Below are positions 11,941-22,659 of a DNA stretch of 64,000 bases, in pieces. Location: the NCBI RefSeq assembly GCF_964204645.1, contig NC_134035.1, positions 3,782,501 through 3,846,500 on the forward strand. Direction: 5' to 3'. This DNA comes from Tubulanus polymorphus (lineage: Eukaryota > Nemertea > Palaeonemertea > Tubulaniformes > Tubulanidae). The notes below the pieces were generated by a model that ran no database searches, was not told the origin of the DNA, and saw only the letters and a list, made by a program, of their open reading frames with translations. Each line of letters begins with the position of its first letter. Positions within the stretch are counted from its first letter, which is position 1. Position numbers and translations under genes: made by a program.

Positions 11941-14900
11941 GGTAAAGCGATAGGCTCACATGCCAAAGGAAGAATTTCAAGCAAATTAAATTTTATTCTC
12001 TAAAATAGTGCATTCAACTATTAATAACACTGTAACCAGAAAAAAATGCTCTGAAACTATTAAAGAAACAATTTTCTATGACAGAATTAGGCTTAAGAGT
12101 GAATTTGAATCGGGGATATTCCTAGTTTCGTCTGGGAGAGAACGACAGGTTCTAGATGCCACGAGCAGTTTTATTTTCTGTTGCCCCAGTTCAAACATAG
12201 CCAATCGGTAGTGTCACAATTTAGTCCTCGTGGACATAAAGTTCACTATAACTGAAGTCAAGTTCTCCCAATATGTGTTCGTTTGTTTGTTTATCCTCTC
12301 GGTGAGTTCTAACGCTGCCAACACATATTTATCCAGTCATCTGATGAGTCCTGATCAACAAACAGAAACAATAATATATACATGTAGTTCCTAATGATGA
12401 CAAACATCCTAAAAAAATTCATGAAATTTTATAGATTTGAGGCCACCAGTCAAACATACAGAGTTAGAGTAAAGTCTAGTTACCGGTGTATCTGAGAAAT
12501 GGCAATCTAAGGTAGGCTACTCCACAAAAGGAGTGTCGGGGTCAAATTTTTTTTTGTCTCAGATTTCGATGAAATTCAGTATAGACATGTATTCTTGGGT
12601 GCTGATTACAAATCTGAAAGAATTTTTCGGATCTGAGGCCCAGAAAATGAGAAATTCGAATTTTTGGGGGGACCCCCTAAATTTTCAAAAGGCCTTGGAC
12701 CCCAGAGTTTTTGAGATATTCAAAATCTAATTGCAGATTTAGAATCAGCACCCCTAAAAATATAGAGGACTAAAATTTTAGGCAAATCGAAGAGATTCGA
12801 TTTTTTGGCTAAAAATGGCAAAAATCTAAGGTGTAAGTCCAGGAGTTTTTTTTCGGCAAAAAATCTTTTTTCTCTGATTCCTTCGAAAATTAGTAGGAAT
12901 ATGTATTCTGAGGTGTAGATTCCGGATCCGCAATCAGATTTAGAATCGGAATTCATCTTCATGAGCAAATAAGCGTTTTAATGCCCAAAATATGCACCCC
13001 AAAAATGGGGTACAAAGTCAAAATTTTTTTTGGCCCAATTTTAATGAAATTTTGTGCAGACATGTATTTCGGGGTGCTGATTACAAATATGAGGTTAGAT
13101 TTCGGATCCAAAGCTCGTAAAATGAGATATTCAGGATTCCGTGTTTCGACCCCTTTAATTTCGTCACAAATTTTAATGAAATTCGCCCGCGAAATTCGGT
13201 CCAAAAACGATTTTTATTCATTGATGTCAAATATTCAATTAATTTTTAAGGTAGAAATTGATGCTCTTACTAAAACCCTGAATTATAATTCCTGCAACAC
13301 AATTACGAGCTGCACAAATAACCCCATTGAAAATTCTTATGAAATGCAGTGTAAACAGTGTTTACAGATAAACTGCTTTCTCATAATTGTTTTGGATACT
13401 AATAAGAAATTCCACTCACACATTCACTATTCCTTGTCTAGCAGTAATGGTAGTCCACCAAGTTCCACAAATCCACATACTGAGTTCCACACCTCCTGGA
13501 GTCCACCACTGACTATTTTTTTATTAGTATCAATCCACTTATAGTCCGGTTAGTTGACTAAATAGTCCAGTTAGTTCACATATAGTCTGGTTAGTTCACT
13601 AGTAGTGCGGAAGAAGTTGACTGAAGAAGTAAAACTGTGATAAATTTCAGTTGAAGTCCACCACGTCCAGTATTCGTGAAGTTTACACGACAGCCCGAAA
13701 GAGGAAAACCTGAAATACTAAAATTGAAAATCACATTAACAGGGAGACTGACTGAGAGGTTGGGGGAGGATGGGATGAGAGGTTGGGGAAAATGGGGTGA
13801 TGAGGTTGGGGGAGGATGAGGTGAGAGGTTGGGGTGAGGTTGAGGAAGGGGTGAGAGGTTGATAGACGATGGGTGAAAAGGGAAGCAAAACAGTACAATT
13901 ACTCTGACATAGTAAAGGTTTAAGCAAAAGTTTTCAGCAGTTTTCAGTCATACTGGATAAACAGATTCTCGTTTTACACAAGAGCCCAGCCTGTGGCAGT
14001 GGGAGAAAGCCATCCGTAGACGTAGTCGAGTCACTGTGTCGTAACGTGTCTGCGAAGTCAACTGGAGTGAGGTCCCCCTGTGCGTCCCTGATGACATGAA
14101 ATATCATGAATTCTTATCTTTTACCCAATATCAAAATTCGTACATTTAACATCATCGTGGCTTTAAAGTCTTTAACAATTGTGAGGGAATAGTTCGCTGT
14201 AAATAAAGAATTAGCGATTGAATTGAGCCCGCTCCACAGTAAAAATAGCGCGATCAATTCAATCTCGACCGTCTAGTGCTGCCCCTATGTATAACGATAG
14301 CGTGGAAAACGTGAACTAACATAATACTCGCTTGCCAGAGTCTTCGAACGGCCGTAGTGTACGAACTAATTACCGATTTGCGGGCCGGATTCCGAGGAAA
14401 ATTCTCAAACTCTGGAAACTGCCCTGAAACGTTTGAACCAAACAATTTTTCTATAAAAGAATAAGCCTTGAAAGAGTAAATTTGAATGGGGGTATTTCTA
14501 GCATGGTCTGGGAGAGAGCGACAGGTGTTTGTATGTTCCCTGATTATTTGCGCGCAATCAGAATATATCGAAGAAAAAATATGGACATTTTGTCAATTCA
14601 GATGATAAATTATCATTAAAAAATGTAAATGAATAAGTTATTCTGTATATGAATACTACATTAATTGCTAAGTAAGTGAATTTTAGCTATAAAGAATTAA
14701 ATATGTTACCTAAAAAAATAAGGCAATATCATACAAAATTCAGCACGTATTCATAGTATCATATTCAATCAGAATTAGGCGCCACAATGGTCCGTATTGA
14801 ACGTAATAAGGACATTTAAATTCCGGCGGTAAATATGCGCCACTATTTTAGTTCACAAAAAATCCGCTATCGTAATTCATAGGGGCAGCACTGTACGGTA

Positions 14901-15120
14901 GATATCTAACTCAGCCTCACTATCATACTGTGGCATGCGAGTAATAAAGATATTTTTCTTAGCTGAATTTTGTTCAATGTTTAATACGATTCCATTGTAT
15001 ATGAATAATTCTACTATCTTTTAAGGTTTTTCGAAGGGGTACATCTTTTTAAAACGAATTTCAAAACATTTTTGATAGAACTCTTTTGTCAGCGGAATGT
15101 ATTAGCATCCGGTAAAGCGA
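11941..15120. repeat. large tandem unit, copy 3
   Basis: Third copy, about 3.2 kb, closest to an uninterrupted unit. It contains the region around TTCTAGATGCC (12,147), the AT-rich block (12,527-13,280), the shortened G-rich minisatellite (13,755-13,870) and the inverted-repeat module (14,210-14,960). Confidence 0.9.
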
Positions 15121-15855
15121 TAGGCTCACATGCCAAAGGAAGAATTTCAAGCAAATTAAATTTTATTCTCTAAGATAGTGCATTCAACTACCAATAACAC
15201 TGTAACCAGAAAAAAATGCTCTGAAACTATTAAAGAAACAATTTTCCATGAAAGAATTAGGCTTAAGAGTAAATTTGAATCGGGGATATTCCTAGTTTCG
15301 TCAGGGAGAGAACGACAGGTTCTAGATGCCACGAGCAGTTTTTTTTCAGTTGCCCCGTTTTTAGTTCAAACATAGCCAATCGGTAGTGTCACATATTTAG
15401 CCCTCGTGGACATAAAGTTCACTATAACTGAAGTCAAGTTCTCCCAATATGTATTCGTCTGTTTGTTTATCCTCTCGGTGAGTTCTAACGCTGCCAACAC
15501 ATATCCAGTTCATCTGATGAGTCCTGATCAACAAACAAAAACATGTAGTTCCTAATGATGACAAACATCCTAAAAAATACATGAAACTTATATGAAAAAT
15601 ACATGAAATGCAGTAAACAGTTTTTACAGATAAACTGCTTTCTCATAATTGTTTTGGAAACTTATAAGAAATTCTACACATTCACTAGCCCTTGTCTAGC
15701 AGTAATGGTAGTCCACCGAGTTCCACAAATCCACATACAGAGTTCCACACATCCTGGAGTCCACCACTGACTGTTTTTCACCACTGACTGAGTATCAATC
15801 CACTTACAGTCCGGTTAGTTGACTAGTAGTCCAGTTAGTTCACTAGTAGTGCTAA
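15121..15855. repeat. large tandem unit, partial copy 4
   Basis: The fourth copy starts like the others (CACATGCCAAAGGAAGAATT at 15,127). It lacks the AT-rich block: near 15,600 it jumps from the TACATGAAA segment to the ATGAAATGCAGTAAACAG segment. It ends within the AGTCCGGTTAGTTGACTA repeats at about 15,850, where unique sequence begins. Confidence 0.85.
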
Positions 15856-16226
15856 ACACAATCCGTTTTTCGTTTATAAGTCCCCACTTTGATCACTGTG
15901 ACATTCTTTGTCATAACGCATCAGCATCATCATTAAATGAATTAGAACAGATCGACTACAGCGGGAGTCTTAGCGCTAAGGGTTGTATATTCGTGGTTCA
16001 AATCGTCCTTAAGATTCTTAACTGACAGGCGTTGGAAACTAAGCGCTCAGAAAGCCTGCAAGCATACATGTAAGAAATATCAAAAGAAATTTCGCCAACT
16101 TATGCCCTCTCAGTATTCGACCGCTACAAATCAAACTCAACCCACCCACGCTGTTAGAAATCATCTACCAGAATTTTGTAGCTACCGATTCGAGAAGATA
16201 CACAATATCCGTGTAAAATAACAAGA
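15856..16226. other. spacer, no gene seen
   Basis: Unique-looking sequence between the tandem array and the foldback element. No gene or repeat is recognised. Confidence 0.4.
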
Positions 16227-16724
16227 GGAATCCTAATATGAATTCAGCCAAAAGAAATGAAAAGGTTTATGGTAAAAATATATGTATTTCGAGCAACGTT
16301 TCGGCAAAATACTATAAGCCATCATCAGGCGTGCTGCGTACATCACCAGTACGCCTGATGATGGCTAATAGTAGCCGAAACCTAGGTCGAAAAACATATC
16401 ACTTTATAGAGATAATCCCACAATTATAACGAAAAAGTCCGAAAATGTTACTTCGAGATAGTAGTTTATTTCAACGTTTCGACTATACCCTAATAGTCAT
16501 CTTCAGGAATAATTCTTCCATTATTCCTGAAGATGACTATTAGGATATAGTCGAAACGTTGAAATAAACTACTATCTCGAAGTTACATTTTCAGACTTTT
16601 TCGTTATAATTGTGGGATTCTCTCTACATCGCGTCAACACGGATATAGTGTTCTATCAATCGTGAACATATCACTTTACCATAGAACTTTTCTTTTTTGG
16701 CTGAATTCGTCGTGGGATTTCTAT
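16227..16724. mobile_element. nested foldback element
   Basis: Three inverted repeats are nested or adjacent. Outer ends: GAATTCAGCCAAAA (16,240) against its complement ending TTTTTTGGCTGAATTC (16,708). Hairpin 1 is at about 16,279-16,399, with AAGCCATCATCAGGCG and CGCCTGATGATGGCT as inner arms. Hairpin 2 has two arms of about 99 nt (16,414-16,512 and 16,521-16,619) around an 8-nt loop, with only a few mismatches. No transposase is present, so this is a non-autonomous foldback or MITE-like element. A decayed relative lies at 61,942-62,150. Confidence 0.85.
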
Positions 16725-19507
16725 CGCTTTGTAACCAAATCGCCAGTTGTTAAATTGCTGAAAAAAACAAACTAGATCATAATGTTCGTGATATTCCATT
16801 TCCATGTTCCTTTAACATTTCAAAAGCAAAATACTCAGTCTTTGAGCGCAAAAGGCACGTCGATTGTCATATCTAAACCTGAAATCAATTTGAACCAAAC
16901 TACAATCAGTTGAGCAGTCATTAGTTTGTCGAGTACGCCAATGGTCAAATTATGATGTATCCGAAACGATAGAGGGATAGAAATGGTGGAGCAACTGTTC
17001 AAATTCCGACTGACAAGAAATCGCCTGATGAAACTGAAATGCAAAGATGCGGAGGCAAATTGAGAATTGCCATGTGTACGACTCGTCCAATGTGTTAGAT
17101 TTCGGTTAGATAACGTTAGATCTCATTTTCGATTTGTCCGTCGCCTAAAACTCATTCCTATCAACAGGTTCGCTGGATAGCTCGTTGACTCCGACCACGC
17201 CACGCAACGGGAAAATTAACGCATTCGTTTCGCGTTGATAAAATGTGCCATATGCGTCTCAGCAGTCTATATATCGGATCGGTGTACGGTTCCTGCGTCC
17301 ATCTCGGGTAACAGTTTGAGCGTCGCTAGGCCCGAAACAACCACCACAAATTCGAGACGAAATTTACATTATACGTCAGGAAATACAACGCATATAATCT
17401 AACTATCGTACGCGAGAAATCGCGGTCAGAAACAGCGATATTTTATCGACTAAGGCAACGACAAGCGGCGGGTGAGGTGTACCTCTTTTTATCACGAATC
17501 GTCGCCAGCTATACGATGACTAGTGTGGACTAGTAAACTGCAATTAATCGGCACAAAATTGTAAGTAATCTTCTATGAATTATACATAGATGTAATTTGT
17601 ACGACCCTCTGATATTTACGGGGGGGGGGGGGGGTAAACAAGAAATTATCGTTATTGACTATTATAAATACATTCAGTAATCACACGCCTGAATCGTTTG
17701 CGGTAAAAGCAACACAGTTTTGATGGATCGAATACGTACGAGCTTAATCTAAACCGGTTTTGGAAATTATCGCTATATAAGGTAAAGGGTTGCAGGGGCG
17801 GATCAAAGCTATATATCATTGTATTCCAGATTATAGTCGGAAAAAAATTGACTAACATAGTACCTAATCAATCAGGTCCAGAAAGCCTTAGATAAAAGGG
17901 AAACGATCATCGTGTTTCTTGTGGAGAACCCCTAAACCCCTCTTTAGTGATAGTCTTCGCTGTCGGCAGGAGCAATCATTTCTAGGAATATAGTCAAATT
18001 TACCCGCTGGGTCCGCCTTGTATATGCAGCGCCAATATAGGATCCAACGATGCCCTTTTCTTTATGATAACTCTCCAGCGAAGTTGCGAGACAACTTATA
18101 GTAAAATTCATCCTAAAAGTCGGAAGAATTCGAATATGATGCGGTTAAAAACAGTTCTGTAATGACGATAACGATCCCTGCGCTTCAAATACAGTAGAAG
18201 TTCTTTATAACGCCACTGTTGGGACTAATTAAAAATATGGCATGTTATAACGAAGCAGCGTTATAAAGAATGATATTCCCATTGGATTTGAGTTAGATTT
18301 GGCAAATCTCTTCTCTGAAAAATGTTGGCGTTAAAGTGAGCAGTGGGTATTAAAAAGGACAACGAATTTGGCAGCTTTATAAAGTAGGGTATTTCCAATT
18401 TCCGTCAAATTTGAGTTAGATTCGGCAAATCTGCTTTCTGAAAAATGTTTGCATTATGATGGGCAGTGGCATCGAAATGGATAGCAGCGTTAAAAACCGA
18501 CTTCGAATGTATAAAGCGATGAAGAAACCGACGAAATCTGTTATTTGTCGAGCCTCATCGGTGCTCATTAAGCTCCAGCTTATAGTTAGCTCTAATCGTT
18601 ATAAGAACATGTTCCCCGGAGAGGGATGAACGGATGGTTAGACTTTGAATTATCATCGCAATATGAAGTGATGCCACCAGAGACGTGTTCACAGTTGTGA
18701 TTCAAGCCAGTAATTGATTTCTGCTTATACATTATTTCCTATACACGTTCATATATATATAAATATGGTTAACAATAAACCCAACCAACTGTTTGAATCT
18801 ATTGACTTTCAGGCACCTGTTGCGTTTAGTGTGTAACTTCGCGTTCATCGACTCAATTACGTATCAATACAGGAAATATATATATTGTAATTTTGTGAGC
18901 GTAGGAAATTAATTCTTTTCCGCGCTAGCAGCTTGCGCCCGCCCGCTCGGTAAATACGCGCGCAAAACACCTCAACTACAATTTTTGAATAATGATGAGG
19001 CATTTCAGTTGCACCAACAACTTAAAGATAACGCCCGCACATATAGCGACGGTAACTGGTGCGATTTGACTCATTAAGTTGACTCATTTGACTCGTGCGA
19101 GTTAACTCATTGAAAATGAACTAATTTTAACCGTTAATCTTATTTTAAGTGTTAATTCTAACTCATGACTGTGGAACTGGATCCTGTATCGTTACCACCG
19201 GCCAAGTGGGGAATGAATGGATTTTTATCCTACTTTATGGGTATTACCCTAAGATATGGGTATTTTTACCTACAATCATAAAAAAGAAGTGGTCTACGAT
19301 ACCGGGAAGTATTTCTTACTCTGGACCCCCCAGTTATCGTTAAGCACCCGTGATACAGACGACCGGATCGGTGGAAAACCAAAGCTTGGACTGTAAAACC
19401 CTTAATGGCCTTCAACGTCCCGTATAACGAGAAAGAATGATAGCAGTCATGTTTTCCGTTCCTTTTGATACAATTTGGGTATTTCTTTCTTTTTGTTGTT
19501 CAAAACA
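16725..19507. other. spacer; partial duplication and a G run
   Basis: No coding exon is supported. A run of 14 G lies near 17,620. Two diverged direct copies of about 140 bp (GAGTTAGATTNGGCAAATCT type) lie at about 18,240-18,370 and 18,380-18,500, linked to TTATAACG-rich sequence. Part of the interval may be promoter and 5' UTR of the downstream tetraspan gene, listed separately. Confidence 0.4.
17267..17566 (+). promoter_or_regulatory. possible promoter and non-coding first exon of the tetraspan gene
   Basis: A TATA-like CTATATAT is at 17,267-17,274 and a strong 5' splice site GTAAGTAATC at 17,561. The first coding exon at 19,517 is preceded by a good 3' splice site (TTTGTTGTTCAAAACAG, ending 19,508), so at least one upstream non-coding exon is expected. 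Linking this site to it is inference; other upstream exons are possible. Confidence 0.3.
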
Positions 19508-19516
19508 GATTGAAAG

Positions 19517-20721
19517 ATGACCGCGTCGCAACAGCAACAACAACAACAACAACAAGAGCATCAACAACAAAATGACGACGCCTGCGTCAAAACACTAGAC
19601 ATCGGATCGACGACTTTCAAAGTTGTCGGATCGTTGCAAGTCATCTGCGCTTTGTGCCTGGTCGTGTTGACAATTCTGGAAATCATCCGCTATATCGGTA
19701 ACCCGTTCTACTACGGGTTCTGGGGCGGTGTATTTTTCGTGATGGCCGGCTTCACGACGATCTGGGCCGGAAACACGTCGACGAAACACGCTCTTCGCGC
19801 TTGTATCGCCGCGTCTTTTATCGCTGTCATCATGGCCGTGTTCGCTACTTGTTCGGTTGGAATTCTACTGGAAAGGTAAATGACTTTATAGAATATACTG
19901 CATGACTGGGACCTGTTGCACAGCCGCCAATTATGTCCGAAAGTGGTCTCCAATTATTTGGATTAGCCTACCTATCGTGCTTAATTTTCGCGAATTATAT
20001 CGTTGGGTTTTCAAAGACTATATCCCATCTAGCTGGACTCTTTTCATGGACTTTCTGAAACACTATTCGTTTTAGAGACCATGATTTACCCTAACGGGAG
20101 GTCTTTGCAGTGGATTGGCCGTATACACATCATATACACATGATCACTCGATCAGATTGGTTACAGAACAAAAAAATGAACTAAAACTGGTCTCAAGTTG
20201 TTAGAATGGTTATAGAACTAAAATGAGCTTAAACTGGTCTTAATTGTTGTTAGATTGGTTATAGAACCAGAATAAGTTAGACTGGCTGTAGAATTAAGAT
20301 GGTCTTAGACTCTATGGTCTTACCTCTGAGCCGTAGCGAAAGTGAGCCCTGGGTGTCTTCATACGACTCCGGTGGAGGCTTTAGAGCTGTAATAATGAAA
20401 GTATAACCATTCAAAACTCATTGCGTTCTATTTTTGTCCAATTTTTCTTGCAGGTATTTTCAGATGGAAGGAGTTTGTTACAGCGAGTTCCCGCCGTCCC
20501 ATCCGGACTTCGATACGTACAGCCCGCTCTGCGACAAACTCAACGATAAGCTTCTATTCGTTGTAGCCGTTCTTTACGGTTTAGACTTATTTTTCATTCT
20601 ATTCGAATTGGGACTAGCTCTCGGTATCAGTATGAAATGCTGCAAAGCGCTCAATCCGCTCAGACCAACGAACAAGGGAGAATGCCAAAAACTAGTAGCT
20701 GGAAACGACAAATCCCCCTAG
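19517..20721 (+). CDS. CD20/MS4A-like four-transmembrane protein
   Basis: Two coding exons, 19,517-19,875 and 20,454-20,721 (627 nt, 208 aa), join in frame across GT..AG (AG|G codes Arg). The protein starts with a glutamine-rich stretch and then has four hydrophobic segments. The first is about residues 35-57, around VGSLQVICALCLVVLTIL. The second contains GFWGGVFFVMAG, followed by an AGNTSTK turn. The third is ALRACIAASFIAVIMAVFA. The fourth is LLFVVAVLYGLDLFFILFEL, after a roughly 35-residue cysteine-containing extracellular loop. The GG..F..AG segment 2 and short 1-2 loop resemble the CD20-like (MS4A/TMEM176) family, whose members sit in the plasma or intracellular membranes and are linked to ion flux or signalling. 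The exact role is unknown. A polyadenylation signal AATAAA lies at 20,754. A divergent unnamed tetraspan is the alternative. Confidence 0.75.
20100..20320. repeat. dispersed GGTCTTAGATTGGTTATAGAAC-type repeat in the intron
   Basis: Degenerate 40-50 bp units with GGTCT(T/C)A, TTAGATTGGTTATAGAAC and AAAATGA fill much of the intron. The same family appears at about 30,210-30,300, 30,430-30,530, 37,130-37,395 and as a long array at 38,150-38,815. Confidence 0.75.
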
Positions 20722-20753
20722 CTATCGATGGCCGATTCGGGCCACCTTATTGA

Positions 20754-20759
20754 AATAAA
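20754..20759 (+). terminator. polyadenylation signal of the tetraspan gene
   Basis: AATAAA 33 nt after the stop codon, the first such signal downstream. This implies a very short 3' UTR. Confidence 0.6.
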
Positions 20760-21950
20760 CAGGATGGCCGCTTTCCGCCCATTCATAAATCCTCCGATAT
20801 TTCCATGTGATTACACAAAATTCCCTGTGAGCGATACAGACAAATTTCTAGATTTAAAATGTTACAATTCATTAATTTTTCATTGAATCACGTATTGATA
20901 AAGAAACACGAGGTCAATAGCGTTATCCGAATTCCCTGAGTTTCCCATGTTTTTTTGCTAAATTTGTCAAATTCCCTGGGTTTTCCAGATTTGTCAGATT
21001 CCCCGAGTATTCCAGGATTTCCAGGTCAGTGGCCACCCTGTTAAAACAACAAAAGTATAATCACTCAATCTCCACCGTTTGTTTTTTTAAAAATCTTACT
21101 CTTTGCCTCAAGCGGCATCAAAAATGATTTTCATTTATATCTAAAATCGAACAAGAATTACACACGCGTTTTCATTTCCTTCGTTTTTTCATGCTGTTAG
21201 TTCGGTGAAAATCCGCTAGGTGGCAAATATATGGACATACGAAAAACCCCAATTAAATCAAAATAGACATGTCCTCGAATGCATCGACGAATTCAAAACC
21301 TCTTCGAATTACTCGTAAATCGATAACTTGATTCCATTATTGTCCAACTCGTATAGAAACGACTGTACGACAACGTGTAATTGACGCATCATATGGCGCA
21401 ATTTCCTTGATGCGACGAAGCTAGTCGTTTTTAAACGAGCTCAATAACCTTAGACATATAACAACGTTTCCATATTGACTAAATCGCCAGTAATTCGAAT
21501 GGCGTTTGAATTCGAAGTTGACATTGTCTTGTTGTTTTGTTTTACTCATTCTCGTCACAAGATCATCTGTACACGATTCATGTTTGTCACAATTTGATGA
21601 AAAGTAGCCTACATTGTTCGTTTAAGAATCTTATTCATTTACACGCTCTATATTAAATCGTATATTGTTGAATGAAACGTTGTTTGTTTTTCGTCGCGTC
21701 ATGGTTAGATTGCCATGTCCGTGTTCGATTCATCCATTTTTTGACCACCCGGATTAAGGAATTTCAATTAACAAATCGACTACAAATGCGAAAAGCTGAT
21801 CGTCCATATACTTCACACATGAAGCGTTCAGAACTTCACCAGACATTTTTAGTTGAAAATGAACTACCAGACATAAAGCATTTTATCAGCGCACCTCCAG
21901 CAAGGATACAAAATAGGGATGATTATAAGGCTACGATATTAGATATGGGC
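20760..21950. other. spacer, no gene seen
   Basis: Contains a C/T-rich degenerate repeat of the type AATTCCCTGAGTTTCC at about 20,925-21,045, which also appears at 52,555-52,640 and 63,645-63,690. The open frame at 21,672-21,971 has no family resemblance and runs into a repeat element. Confidence 0.4.
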
Positions 21951-21952
21951 TA

Positions 21953-22149
21953 CAGGGCTGCCAACCCCTGAAAAGTGACAAATTCAAATTTTTTTCGATA
22001 ACATTTCATTGAAATATGGAAAATGTTAAAATTAGCCAGTAATCAACAGTAAAACCATCAGTAACATCTTTCATATTTCTGTATGCATAGAAATGTTAAT
22101 CAACAGAGGAACAAATACTGAAAATCAGGAACAGTTGGCAGCCCTGCAT
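21953..22149. mobile_element. MITE with CAGGGCTGCCAAC ends
   Basis: About 195 bp bounded by CAGGGCTGCCAACCCCTGAA at the left and CAGTTGGCAGCCCTG at the right, forming inverted ends of about 13 bp. The interior has AGTAATCAACAGTAAAACC and ACATCTTTCATATTTCTG. Relatives lie at 42,845-43,225 and 59,526-59,872, and a tandem expansion of the interior at 60,930-61,420. It is non-autonomous, with no coding sequence. Confidence 0.8.
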
Positions 22150-22554
22150 AGGGCATTTTGTTGTTTATCAAACCTGGTACATCAACTGACAAAAAATGAA
22201 AGAACGCCAACAACGAAAGGTTTCATTGAAACATCATCACAAGCGTTTATGATTACATTTTACATCACATAAATTGGTATTATATTCGTTACACACCGAC
22301 GTAGAGGGATATTATTGCTGAACAGTTTTCGAAAAGAACTATCCTTCAGAAACGTTTTCACGAGCGGTCTTCTCGGATTATGAAAATTTGAGGCAGAATT
22401 TTCCTATTCCAACGGTGTAAATGAGCACGATTCAAAAAATGTCCCCCGTTCAGTGATTCAGTTTGTTTTCCTCTTTTTTAATCTCAAACGCATCTTGACA
22501 TCAGATAGAATTAATTATAGTTAATAGTGCATATCACATTTCTATACACACACA

Positions 22555-22580
22555 CATGAAATTAAAATTAATTAATATGG

Positions 22581-22613
<33 letters not shown>

Positions 22614-22657
22614 TATATATATATATATATATACCATGTTAATTCTAATTTCATTCA
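22555..22657. repeat. palindrome built around (TA)n
   Basis: Left arm ATGAAATTAAAATTAATTAA then TATGGTATATA; right arm TATATACCATGTTAATT then CTAATTTCAT. The arms flank an alternating TA core and can extrude as a hairpin of about 100 bp. It is flanked by a short CACACACA run. Confidence 0.8.
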
Positions 22658-22659
22658 CA

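Noticed and set aside
21672-21971. 99-codon plus-strand frame
   Set aside because: It ends inside the GGCTGCCAAC MITE and has no family resemblance or splice context.
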